Shown here: positions 21,548-31,590 of the stretch, piece after piece
How the letters are laid out: each line of letters opens with the position of its first letter
Position numbering within the stretch: position 1 is the stretch's first letter
Source: Prorocentrum cordatum
Taxonomy: Eukaryota; Sar; Dinophyceae; Prorocentrales; Prorocentraceae
DNA: 64,000 nucleotides
Direction: 5' to 3'
Assembly (NCBI GenBank): GCA_963575745.1
Contig: CAUYUJ010016882.1
Location: 262,082 to 326,081 of the forward strand
Translations under genes and position numbers: made by a program
Notes under the pieces: generated by a model
Databases searched by the model: none
Told to the model about the DNA's origin: nothing
Seen by the model: the letters and a program-made list of their open reading frames with translations, nothing else

Positions 21548-22560
21548 CCACGCTGCCCAGTGCTTCGGTCTATCGGGACCCGTTTCATGGTGAGTTTGAT
21601 CTCCACCGCTTCTCCCCTGCTTTCGTCATGAATCTTGCTCGGGAGCCGGCCCTGGCGGCTTCTGGTGTGGCGGCCCTTCGCCGGATGGGGGGCGCTTGGA
21701 GTTCGCCTCTCCACTGGGCGCCCGTCTCGGCCGTGCTTGCCAGGGAGCACACAGAAGGGTGGACGGCTCAGATGTGCGCCGCTATCAGGTCGCTCGTCGG
21801 TGGCAGCCACTGGCCTCAAGCTCGATTGCACTCTCATGGGAAGGCTCTGCACGATCAGTGCGCTCACTGTGGTGCTCGAGGCACACACTTCCATCGGTTT
21901 TACGATTGTCCCAGGCTGCTCCTGGTCAAACGGGAGCTGTGCCCGCCACATGTTGAGCAGGCCGCAGATGTTGTCAAAGGGCTCAGCGAATATTACGGCG
22001 AAATGTTTTCCCGCTGCCTGTGGCCCTCGCCGAGTCGCGCCTTCCGCCGCCACGACGAAGCTCCCGAAGAAAATTGGTTGCGTTTCGTCAGGGCGGATCC
22101 TGGGTGGAGGTTCTCGGGTAAAATCTTCGTGGACGGATCCGCTTTCAACACAGCCCATGAAGGGCTCAGCCAAGCGGGGTGGGCTGTTGTGGCCATAGAC
22201 CCCGCAGGCCAGCTTGTTGCAGCAATGTATGGTGTAGTTCCTTGATGGTTTGCCCCGGCCCAAGTTGCGAGGGACGGGGAGGACTACGCCTTCTGCATGC
22301 TTAGCCGTTTTTCTGAATGGAATGCCAAAGACCCCCTTGAGGTCTTCTGTGACTGCTCAGGCACTGTTGAGTGTGCGCAAAAAGCTGGCACAACTTTGTC
22401 TGATGATAACCCTCGGCGCCACAACTGGACTGAATGGTGGGCCGGCATAGGTCGGCGAGCGTCAGTTTGTAAAGTAAAGGCCCAACAGTCCGAGGCTAAT
22501 GCGATAACTGATCATGATACCTGGCCAATTCGAGGCAACAGGATGGCATATAAGTGTGCC
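21548..22560 (+). pseudogene. LINE 2 zinc motif and RNase H domain
   Basis: The frame carries CAHCGARGTHFHRFYDCP (21858-21911), a C-x2-C-x7-H-x4-C-like motif of the type found after LINE reverse transcriptases. RNase H follows: IFVDGSAFNTAHEGLSQAGW (about 22124-22183, with the first catalytic Asp) and, beyond a stop near 22245, VFCDCSGTVECA and VCKVKAQQSEAN. Then comes GNRMAYKCAKQGV, where the usual A-D-x-x-A-K has Tyr in place of the last catalytic Asp. RNase H would remove the RNA strand during reverse transcription. The stop and the Asp loss mark decay. Confidence 0.75.
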
Positions 22561-22861
22561 AAGCAGGGGGTTAAGCTCTGGGCGATTCCTGAGCGCTGGT
22601 CCTTGTGTGCTTCAGGCTGTAAGCGAATCGTCAGGGATGGCATTGCCGGCACAGCGGATATGGAATTCGAGGATGCTTTTCCGCAGGCGCTCCAAGAGGC
22701 TTGCCGGGAGACGGGGGTGAGGCCTTTCGAGCGGGGGTCCCAGGGCCATGGGTGCTATGGGCTCTGCACCTCCCCCACCGCCTCCGCCTCATCCAGGATG
22801 AGGGACTTCCTCGTCCAGGATTCCTGCCCCCAGGGACTTCCTCCAGGTTTCTGGGGTTCCC

Positions 22862-23395
22862 TGGGCGCTTAGGGACCATTCCATCGTCCAGGCCACGGTC
22901 CAGGCATATGACGGTGCAGCTCTTGATGACATAATTGTTTGTAAATGCTGTGGGGCTTCGGCGCCTCAGAGTGCGCGGGGAGGCCTTCAATTTAATTGCA
23001 AAGGGTCCTCCCATTCGGGGTACAAGACCCAGAGGTCCTGTTTAAGGCGTGGCTTGTTCCCAGGACATAACCTGGGTAAGGCCATTGCGGGTACTCCGTT
23101 TGGCCCGACAGATGAAACGAAGGCTGTTTGGGGTCCTTTGCTTGGCTGTGTGCCTGTTGTGGGTGGTGCTGGTGGGGATGTGGGTCCTAACAGCGATGCT
23201 ATAGAGGCTCCTGCTGCGACCGAGGGGGATCCTCTCCCGACCTCAGCGATCGCTCAGCTTCCCGCCTTATCACCCCAACTGATTGCGAACTTGCACGGTT
23301 TCGCTACCACCGAGGCGCTTGTTGCTTGGGAGAGTGACCGGCGCCGTCGGGATGACGATTCGGCTGATTGGGACGAGGAGGATAGCATAGGCTAA
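22862..23395 (+). pseudogene. LINE 2 C-terminal tail with Cys motif
   Basis: A different frame from the RNase H part gives IIVCKCCGASAPQSARGG, then further Cys and His (FNCKGSSHSGYK, RSCLRRG), which could bind zinc. It ends with an acidic tail (SADWDEEDSIG) at a stop at 23393-23395. Its position after RNase H and the clean stop suggest the natural 3' end of the element ORF. Confidence 0.6.
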
Positions 23396-23459
23396 CCTCC
23401 TGCGTTCGGCCTGTGTGCCAGGGGGGGTCGACCCACCCCGGATCATCAGTACCCTCAGT

Positions 23460-23600
23460 ACCCTGCTCCTCCTCCTCCTCCTCCTCCTTCTCCTCCCTGC
23501 CTCCCTCCGTCCCTCACTCCCTCCCTACCGTTCCCCTCCCTCCCTTCCTTCTTCCCTCACTCCCTCCGCTCCTCCCTCCCTTCCTCTCCTCCTTCGAGCG
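23460..23600. repeat. CTC-rich tract
   Basis: CTC triplets passing into CTCCCTCCCT repeats, immediately after LINE 2. Confidence 0.85.
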
Positions 23601-23814
23601 CCCGCGGGACGGAGAAGAGGCGAAGCGCGGGACGGCACTGCCGAGGGCAGAGGTCCGGGTGGCCGATGCTGCCCGGGTTGGTCGGCACATCAGGCGCCGG
23701 CTGGGGGGGGGGCGGCCGGGCCACCGAGCCTCCTCCTCTTCCTTCTTCTCCTCCAGCCCGTATCCTTATGAGCAAATCCTGCCTGTCGCAACCCCAGACG
23801 TGTCGGTATGTTGG

Positions 23815-25110
23815 GCCCGGCGTTTCGCCTGAGACTTCCTCAGCACCTATGGACATGAATCTTCACATGTGCTACAGTTTCAAAGACTAGAGGACCCGTT
23901 TTCATACTGTGGCTCTCGCCTTAGCGTCGCGCACCTGCGTTCGAAACGTATGCAACAGCTTCAAGGATGGAGGGGGAGGCGTTTTCAAAATGTGCCTCTC
24001 CTGAGGGCCGCGCACATTTGTCTTAACATGTTGCAGCAACTTCATGGGTGGAAGTCGGCTTCTTTTCAAAAGGTGGCTCTCGCCTCACAGCCACGCACAT
24101 GCGTCTAAAATATGCAACTAATGCAGGGGCAAAAGGTATGTCTGTGTGTTTTTCAAATTGAATATTCCGGGTTAGCGCCGCGCACATTCGTTTAACATGT
24201 TGTAAACGTACCGTCTCAGGGATGATAGGGGGTATGTTTGAACATGAGTATCTCAATACCTGTGCGACCACACTTCGGGAGATAAGGAGGTTTGGGGGGA
24301 AGGAGCCAGTATCTCACTCACTTGATCTCGCTATCTATTGTACTGTCGATATCACTATCGATCTCTCTCGATCGATCTCACTCTTGGTCTTACAATCGGT
24401 TTCAGGATCCCTCTCACAATCGATCTCCAAATCCCTCTCACTCTCGATCCCACAACCGATCTATCTCGCAACGGATCGCACCATCGATCTCGCAATCGAT
24501 CTCACTATCGATCTCACTTTCGATTTCACCATCGATCTCACGATCGACCTCACGGGATACCACGGGATTCCACAGGACACCGCGCCACGGGACACCACGG
24601 GCCACTGTGGGCCACCACGGGACACCATCGGGACACCACGGCGGGACACCCCTGGCACCCGCCCGCCAACCAGGGGGGCGGACTTCTGCCCGGGCGGCGC
24701 CCTAGCCAGAGGAGGGTTGCTTCCTCTCGCCCGCCCACGCAGCTTCGCCTCCCCGCACGCACGACACGAACACGAAACCGACACAAATTTCCTGGCGGGG
24801 GGCTGTCCGTGTCACTGCGATCTCACCCCCTCGCCTCCGTTCCCGCAGTAGCGCCGCGCATGCTCGTTTAACATGTCGTAGAAGTTACAGAAAGTGGAGA
24901 CTTGCTCCTTTGCAGAATTGGGCTCTCGCCCTGGCGCCGCGCATATTCGTCCCAACAAGCTTGCAGCAGGTGCAGACATTGAGCTCGGGCCGCTTTCAAC
25001 ATGTGGCTCTCGTCTCAACGCCGCGCACACTCGTGCTCAACATTCACAACGTTTCGAAGGATACGGGGGCAATATTTTCCCGAGACGGGTTCATCGCTTG
25101 AGACTTCCTC
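23815..25110 (+). repeat. Composite repeat F, copy 1 (leader plus 83-bp units, interrupted)
   Basis: The leader GGCGTTTCGCCTGAGAC lies at about 23819-23835. Units follow with core GTGGCTCTCGCC, then GCCGCGCACATTCG-like sequence (near 23910, 23990, 24075, 24170). An insertion rich in ATCGATCTCAC repeats (about 24225-24845) breaks the array, which resumes at 24850 with GTAGCGCCGCGCATGCTCG. Other copies lie at 29.74-30.86, 31.06-31.59 (reverse), 37.2-38.6 (reverse) and 62.5-63.8 kb. Confidence 0.75.
24310..24640. repeat. ATCGATCTCAC minisatellite and GGGACACCAC repeats
   Basis: A degenerate 12-mer (ATCGATCTCACT type) runs to about 24550, followed by GGGACACCACGG repeats (24541-24650). It is related, in opposite orientation, to the array at 28965-29220. 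Confidence 0.8.
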
Positions 25111-25279
25111 GAATATCCGACACCCGCTTGCCTGGGTGAAACGGCTTGTGAGATATTTGGCTGCCGCCCCAGGGCACGGATGCGTCGGCGAGGACGAGGA
25201 CGCCGACGCATGCGACGATATTACGGAAGTGTGCAGGATGATGGACGAGGAGGAGATGGATGAGAAGGATGACGGGACG

Positions 25280-26065
25280 TGGGCGACGATAAGGAGGAGG
25301 AGGAGGAGAAGGAGGAGGAGGAGGACGAGGACGAGGACGAGGACGAGGAGGAGGAGGAGGAGGAGGAAGGCGACGACGACCAGGACAAGGACGAGGAGAA
25401 CGATGACGACCAGGACGAAGGGGAGGCGGAGGATGGAGAGGACGGAGGAGGAAGAAGAGGGAGAAGAGGAATATATGGACGACAGCGATGCCAACCCTCG
25501 GGGTCTCCTGAGGCCCCTTGATGGTCGAAGAGGGGCCACGAGCGTCCAACAGCCTGGATCCTCGGCCCTCGAGCTGCGATCCTCGAAGGAAGCCGACGAC
25601 AGCGTTGGCACCGCCGCTCTGGGAGCTGTGCCCGACTCGTAACCTTCCCGCCCTCTGAAACGCCGCGGCTGGCCTTGGCCGGCCCAGGCTCGCTGGAGAG
25701 GCCAGGACCTGCTCCGCATGCCCTTCGAAGGGATTCCAGGGGAGGAGCACCCTGATACTCGGCGCGACGAAAAGCTGCAGCACTGTGAAGAACTATACGA
25801 CTGGCAGCGACCAGAGCCCTCCCAGGGACACGACGACGGCGGCGGGCGCCCTGGGCCTCCGGGCGCGACGGCGGCGACGGCGGCGGCGGCGGCGCCCCTG
25901 GTCTCGGGACACGCCGGCGGCGGCGGCGCCCCGGGTCTCAGGACGCGGCGGCCACGATGGCGGCGGCGCCCGGACCTCAGGACACGGCGGCGCGGCGGCG
26001 GCGGCGGCCCCGTGGTCTCGAGGGGCACGGCGGCACGGCGGCGGCGGCGGCGGGCCTGGGCCACG
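25280..26065. repeat. GAG/GAC-rich and GGC-rich tracts
   Basis: GAGGAC triplets (about 25290-25460) and GGC/CGG triplets (25840-26065), with GC-rich unique sequence between. No gene recognised. Confidence 0.8.
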
Positions 26066-26388
26066 GGCGGCGCGCTCGCGCCGGCCGACGGGTTCGAGAC
26101 GCGGTTGTCTCTCGCCTCGGGGGTGGGGCGGCGCGCGCCTCCCTCCCCGCTCCGGCTCCCGCTCGTGTCGAGGAGGGCGAGAAGGTCTGGCTCAAGAAGG
26201 GTGAGTTCGACGGCTGCTGGGGCGCCTCAGGTCGTGCGGGAGCGCCCGAGGTCGGGCTGGGGGGGGCCTCGAGCCCAGCGGAGCCAACCTGGTCCAACGA
26301 TCCCTTCTGGCGGCCTCTGCTCTTGCTCCTGCTCCCGCTCCTTGCTCTCGCTGGTGCTCTTGCTCTCGGCTCCTGCTGCTGCTGGATT

Positions 26389-26640
26389 GATGGGCCCATC
26401 TTCCACCACCACCACCACCACCACTACCACCGCCACCACCACCACCACCACCACCACCACCACCACCACCACCACCACCACCACCACCACCACCACCACC
26501 ACCATAGGTAGGAGAGGGAGGAGGAGGAGGAGGAGGAGGAGGAGGAGGAAGAAGAGGAGGAGGAGGAGGACCTCCTCATCCTCCCTTCTCCCCCGTCCTA
26601 CATATGGTAGTGGTGGTGGAAAACCTGCCCATCATGGGTG
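26389..26640. mobile_element. Inverted-repeat element, family G, copy 1
   Basis: The left end GATGGGCCCATCTTCCACC with CACCACCACTACC resembles the reverse complement of the right end (GGTAGTGGTGGTGGAAAACC, then TGCCCATC). A CAC array (26405-26503) and a GAG tract (26515-26570) fill it. A similar arrangement, with ATAGGTAGGAGAGGGAG and CCTCCCTTCTCCCCCGTCC inside, lies at 59150-59430. Confidence 0.45.
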
Positions 26641-26799
26641 GGGAGGCACGCCCACGCGCGCGCTCCCGTGCGCGCGAGCCGCCCCCGGATGCCAGCGGCG
26701 CAACCGCGCCCCGGCGGCTCCGGCGCAACAGCGCCCTGGATGCCACTGCACCGCTTGCGATCTCCGCCGCCGCCCGCCCTCCTCGCACGCTGATCCCGC

Positions 26800-27010
26800 C
26801 TCCTCCTCCTCCTCCTCCTCCTCCTCCTCCTCCTCCTCCTCCTCCTCCTCCTCCTCCTCCCCCTCCCCCTGCCTCTTTCTCCTCCTCCTCCTGCCTGCCT
26901 GCTGCTGCTGCTGCTCCTGCTCACCACTGCCCTCGCTGCTGCTGCTGAATGTCCTCCTCCTGCTTCCTCCTCCTCCTTCTCCTCCTCCTGGTGTTCTTCC
27001 TCTCCGCCCG
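26800..27010. repeat. (CTC)n and CTG-rich tract
   Basis: Pure CTC at 26802-26860, then mixed CTC, CTG and CCT triplets to about 27010. Confidence 0.9.
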
Positions 27011-27447
27011 CCCGGCAGTGCCATAACCAAGACCAGATCGGCCTTACCATGTTCAAACCGACCCTGAGTCACACTCGACTCGACCCGTGAACTCACATCC
27101 GACGCATCTCGGCAACGTCCCGCATCCATCATCCACGCAGACGCATGGGCGTCCGTATTCAGCAGGCCAATTGGGACAACGACGGATCTCCCACCCGTCC
27201 GACATGCGCTCAAAATCTGTCCCTTGGCTTACGTTGCTCCCTATCGTACGTACGATCCGCATTGTCGAGCATCCAGAAAGGTATCTAAGCAGTGTCGACT
27301 GACTATCGCCTCCCAGGGCCCGACACGTGAAAACCCTTGGTGGTTGATTTTTTTCTAGTGGTCAAGGCTAATTTATTTTGGGGCATCATAACCCCTGACC
27401 CCCGCAGAGGTCAGACCTGATTGGTTTTGTTCGAGGCGGATCCAGCG
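27011..27447. other. Unique sequence, no gene
   Basis: AT-richer unique DNA. No gene or repeat copy recognised. Confidence 0.4.
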
Positions 27448-27604
27448 TTAGGTTGGGCATGTCCTCCTGCAGGCGGAGTTTGGACGACACATAAAAATAG
27501 TTAAACAATGCTAGAAAATACTCGGAAGTGGTGGAAAAAGCGTCTCCAGACTAATGTTTTACTATTTTTGAATATTCCTCCTGGAGAGGGACATGCCCGA
27601 CTCA
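27448..27604. mobile_element. Inverted-repeat element, family B, copy 2
   Basis: The ends TTAGGTTGGGCATGTCC and GGGACATGCCCGAC are inverted repeats. ATCCAGC flanks both sides (27440-27446 and 27606-27612), a 7-bp or slightly longer target-site duplication. Confidence 0.85.
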
Positions 27605-27744
27605 AATCCAGCCGTGGCGTCGAGGAGCCGCCAGGGGTCCCCAGACGAACGAGCATCGACGGGGAAGGCACCGGCCGTCTCGGATGCCCCCCCCTCTCTG
27701 ACGCGCGGGCTTCCGCACGCACGCGGGCAACCATGCTTACCCGT

Positions 27745-27838
27745 AGACTCGGGCATGTCCTCCTACAGGCGGATTCTGAACGAATCTAAAACATAGTCTA
27801 AACATATTAAAGCATAGTCAAACGACAGGCACGACTTA
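27745..27838. mobile_element. Family B, copy 3, shortened
   Basis: The left end is intact (ACTCGGGCATGTCCTCCTAC). Most of the right inverted repeat is missing (GACAGGCACGAC only). At about 94 bp it is a deletion derivative. Confidence 0.6.
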
Positions 27839-27848
27839 AGTTTACCCT

Positions 27849-28003
27849 TAGGTCGGGCGTCCTCCTACAGGCAGATTTTGGAAGACAAGTACAGCAATAG
27901 TCAATACGTGCTCAAACAGAGTCAAACATGGTCGAAAAATCGTCCCCGACGATCTGTCTGTACACTTGCAAATATTCCTCCCGTGGAGGGACATGCCCGA
28001 CTG
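27849..28003. mobile_element. Family B, copy 4
   Basis: Left TTAGGTCGGGCGTCCTCC and right GGAGGGACATGCCCGACTG. Flanks are only loosely similar (GTTTACCC and CTTGCCC), so the target duplication is doubtful. It lies 10 bp after copy 3, giving three family B elements in about 560 bp. Confidence 0.8.
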
Positions 28004-28309
28004 AAACTTGCCCCCGAGCGTCAGCACCACCCCTGCATCCACAACCAGCTGGGTTACCCTAGCCGGCGTCGGCGTTCTCGATATTCTTTCTCGCCAGCCC
28101 AGCTCCCACTCTCATCTCTGCGCTGCGTTTTTGTGGAGGCGCGCCTTCGCTCTCAGCAGCTCGTCGGCGACGACCTGGTTCGTGAAGCTGGATGGCCTGA
28201 CTCGGCCGCGGCTGCAGAAGCCCCGGGCCCTGCCCCAGCAAGGGGCCCGCGAGCCAGTGCCGCAGCCTCCGGCAAGCAGGCTGTCGTGCCCCTCGGCCGT
28301 GTCTGAGAT

Positions 28310-28505
28310 TGGAGGCCCAGTCTCCTCCCCCCCCACACTCCTCCTCCTCCTCTTCCTCCTCCTCCCCCTCCCCCTCCGCCTCCTCCTCTTCCTCCTCCTC
28401 CTCCTCCGCCTCCTCCTCCTACTCCTCCTACTCCTCCTCCTGCACCTCCCTCTCCTCCTCCTCCTCCTCCTCCTCCTCCTCCTCCTCCTCCTCCTCCTCG
28501 ATCGG
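28310..28505. repeat. (CTC)n tract
   Basis: CTC with CCC, CTT and CTA variants, purest at 28455-28498. Confidence 0.9.
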
Positions 28506-28834
28506 CGTCGCCCCTTCCACCTCCTCACCGCCCCTTCCTCGCCCACCCCCTCCACCTCGCTGCCCACCCCTTCCCCTCGCCCAGCCGTCGGAAGCGGGGC
28601 TTCGCGCGCGAGCCCCTCCCGCACGCGCGCTGGTCGCAACATCGAGCTGCGCCAGCACGTATGCTGTGGGGAGGGGAAGATGGGGATGGGCGGGGCGCGA
28701 GGGCTCGTCCGACCTGGCCAAATTGACCGCCCCTTCCCCACAGAGAGGTTGGAACATGCAGTCGGAAGTTCAACGGAAGTGGAAGTGGCCGGCGCTGGAA
28801 ACAGAGGCAGCAGCTGAAAAGAGCCCTTGACCAG
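28506..28834. other. Unique sequence, no gene
   Basis: GC-rich unique sequence between a CTC tract and family C copy 2. Nothing recognisable. Confidence 0.35.
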
Positions 28835-29550
28835 GGACCGACCGTCCCGACATTCCTATAGGCCTACCACGACATGTTCTTAGAACCCAAAAATGTTCTA
28901 TTACCACATTTAACACCTGAGAAAACCCCAATCAGTGGATAATTTGAAAATTAGTCATATGGATCTTGAGATCGATTGTGATATCGATAATGAGATCGAT
29001 CGTGGAATCGATAGAGGACGATTGTAAGGTCGATCGTGAGACCGAGAGTGAAATCGATTCAATGAGATCGATAGGGAGGTCGATCACGAGATCGCTCGTG
29101 CGATCTCTAGTGAGATCGCTTGCGAGATCGACTGTGAGATCGATTGTGAGATCGATGGTGAGATCGATGGTGAGATGGATAGAGGTGGGAAATGAGATCG
29201 ATGCTGAGACCGATCGATGAGAAGATCGACCAGAAACCCGGGAACCTGGGAACCTCGCCGCCCATCGAAATCGGCCCCGGAAACCGGGAACCCGGGAACC
29301 GGGAACCAGGAACCCGGGAACCCAGCGTGCGACCAAAATCGGCGGGGCACTTTCGCCAAACCCTTCAACATCCGCTAGGACCCCTTCAGTGCAAGCACTG
29401 ATTGGGCAACCATGTTCTTAGAACATAAACCCGATGTGTGAAAACAGGACAGCCCCAGCCAAACATGTTCTAAGAACCTGTTCGTGGACATCACAAAAGG
29501 TTATCAGAACATTATTTGGCAGGCCTGTAGGCGAGCCAGGACGCTTTGCC
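28835..29550. mobile_element. Family C, copy 2, split by an insertion of about 0.5 kb
   Basis: The left half (GGACCGACCGTCCCGACATT to about 28902) and the right half (about 29412 to 29550, with TAAACCCGATGTG and GGCCTGTAGGCGAGCCAGG) match copies 1 and 3. The DNA between has no counterpart in those copies. It holds a GAGATCGATNGT minisatellite (28965-29220) and GGGAACC repeats (29235-29325). Confidence 0.7.
28965..29325. repeat. GATCGAT-type 12-bp minisatellite and GGGAACC repeats
   Basis: GAGATCGATTGT-like units recur about every 12 bases to 29220. A short array of CCGGGAACC units follows. Isolated related units also occur at 34070-34240. Confidence 0.85.
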
Positions 29551-29739
29551 ACTGCTTGAAGCCCGGAACATCTGGGATGAGGTCGCCAGGGCTGGACAAA
29601 CACGTGGGGGAACCGGCTGGGGCCGGAGAAGGGGTGGGGACGCGCCGGCCCCAGACGCTTTTCAGAACTTCCCTCCACCAAACCCTTTCCCACCCCTCCC
29701 TCGGGAAAGCCCTCCTCCTCTCCTCCTTCCACCAATCCT

Positions 29740-30860
29740 TCCTCCCCCTTCTCCTCCTCCTCCTCCTCCTCCTCCTCCTCCTCCACTCCTGTTCCTGATA
29801 AAGAACTTCTCCCGATCGCACCCCGAGGCCAGTTTTTAGGGCGGGCCGGGCGTTTCGCCTGAGACGTCCTCACCATCTATGACCCTGAAGCTTAAACATT
29901 GGCAACAGTTTCACGAATGGAGGCGGGTCGTTTTCTAAATGCGGCTCTCGCCTCAGCGCCGCGCACACTCATTGTAACAATTTGCAGAGAATTTCGCAGA
30001 TTGAGGGCGGGCTCATTTTCAAAATGTGGCTCTCGGCGTAGCGCCGCGCACATTCGTCTCAAAAGATTGCAGGAATTGCACGAATTGAGGGCGGGTGGTT
30101 TTCAAAATGAGGCTCTCTCGCCTTGGAGTCTCGCACATTCGTTTTGACATTTACAACAGTTTTACGGATTTAGGGAAGGTGGTTTTCAAAAAGTGGCTCT
30201 CGCCTTAGCGCCGCGCACATTCGTTTTAAAATCTGCGAGAGCTTCACGGATTGAGGGCGGATTGGCTTTCAGACTATAGCTCACACAACTTGCAAGAGTT
30301 TCACGGATTGAGGACGGGATGTGGCTCTCGCGTTAGCGCCGCGCACATTCGTGTTCAAACTTCTTGAATGCGGCTCCCGCCTTACACCGCGCACATTCGA
30401 TTCAAACATTTGCAAGAGTTTCACGGGTTCCCAAGATCAGCGTACCAGAAATGGTGTTTTGGGAAAATTATGGGTTATGGAGGTGCAACAATTACGTTGG
30501 TTCTCGGTATTGAAGTCCTAGGAATGGCGTTCCGACGCGATTCAAGACGGTCAAGAAGCAACAGTCAGGTTGATCCGTGACGTTGGAATCCCAAGAACAA
30601 TGTTTCGGCATGCTTCAGGGTCTTCAAACGGTTGTCTTCCAACGGAACAGTTCCCTCAGTGGAAATGAACCGGTGTAGGCGCCAATGGAGATGGAGCTTG
30701 GAGGGAGGGTTTATTCCAACATCGTTGATGACTCTTGGGTATACACTGGTCCTCTTCCTCCTCCTCCTCCTCCTCCTCCTCCCGCTCCTCCTCCTCCTCC
30801 TCCTTTCTCCTCCTCCTTTTCACCTTCTTCTTCTTCCTCCTCCTCCTCCTCCTCCCTCGG
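29740..30860 (+). repeat. Composite repeat F, copy 2 (complete)
   Basis: In order: a CTC tract (29745-29785); leader GGGCGTTTCGCCTGAGAC (about 29845-29862); units with GTGGCTCTCGCC and GCGCCGCGCACATTCG at roughly 83-bp spacing (29941, 30027, 30110, 30194, 30321, 30367); a unique trailer (30430-30750) ending TACACTGGTCCTC; and a second CTC tract (30751-30860). The same order, reversed, is found at 37.2-38.6 kb. Confidence 0.8.
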
Positions 30861-31059
30861 GAAAGCCCCCCTCCTTCCACCAATCCCTTCCCCACACGTT
30901 TGCCACAGTTCCCCCCCCCCCGGGGAAAACCCCGAAAGAGGGCGCGTCGGGTTGGGGCGCGCCCCGCTCCCCTCAGGGCGGCCCATGGGGACCTGCCCGA
31001 GGGGCAAATTTCCCCGGGACGGACCTAGCACGTCGGGCGCGCCCCGGCGGGAAGCGGGG

Positions 31060-31590
31060 GGAGGAGGCAAGAGGAGGAGGAGGAGGAGAAGGAGGAGGAG
31101 GAGGAGGAGGAGGAGGATGAGGAGGGAGAGGGGGAGGAGGAGGAGGAGGAAAAGGAGGAAGATATCAGCGTAAACCCAAGACGTGTGAACCGTCCCTCCG
31201 AACTCCCTCTTCACAAATTCCTACAAACATATACGTCGATACCGTGCGGGAATTTCCGAGTTGGAAGACAACCGTGTGATAATCCCTCATCGTGCCAAAA
31301 CACGATTTGGGGGGATTTCAACGCCGCGAACCAACTGTACTGTTGCGTCCTGACGACCCTGGATCGCGCAAGAACACCATCCCTGGGATTTCAACACTGC
31401 GATTCAACGTGACTGTTACGCCCTGAGACAATCCTAAATCGTGCTGGGACGCAGTCCTCGGAACGTCAACGACAAGACTTTTTGGAACGGCTATAAGCTT
31501 TCAGAACAAATTTGCGCGGCGCCACGGCATTAAACACCTTCTGAAAATTCACTGCTCTCCATCCGTCAAGCTCTTGCAGACTTTCAGGAT
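31060..31590 (-). repeat. Composite repeat F, copy 3 (truncated, reverse)
   Basis: A GAG tract (31060-31160), then the trailer in reverse (GCGTAAACCCAAGACGTG, CCCTCCGAACTCCCTCTTC), then one decayed unit (AATTTGCGCGGCGCC). Together with copy 2 it makes a long inverted repeat around 30860-31060. Confidence 0.65.

Larger units (their letters stand above)
18607..23395 (+). mobile_element. LINE 2: non-LTR retrotransposon, nearly complete, frameshifted
   Basis: Four domains follow in one orientation over 4.8 kb: endonuclease/exonuclease/phosphatase-type endonuclease, reverse transcriptase, a zinc motif with RNase H, and a Cys-containing tail. The reading frame changes several times and a GT microsatellite sits inside the RT, so the element is inactive. 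CTC tracts border both sides. Such elements move by target-primed reverse transcription. Each domain is described separately below. Confidence 0.85.
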
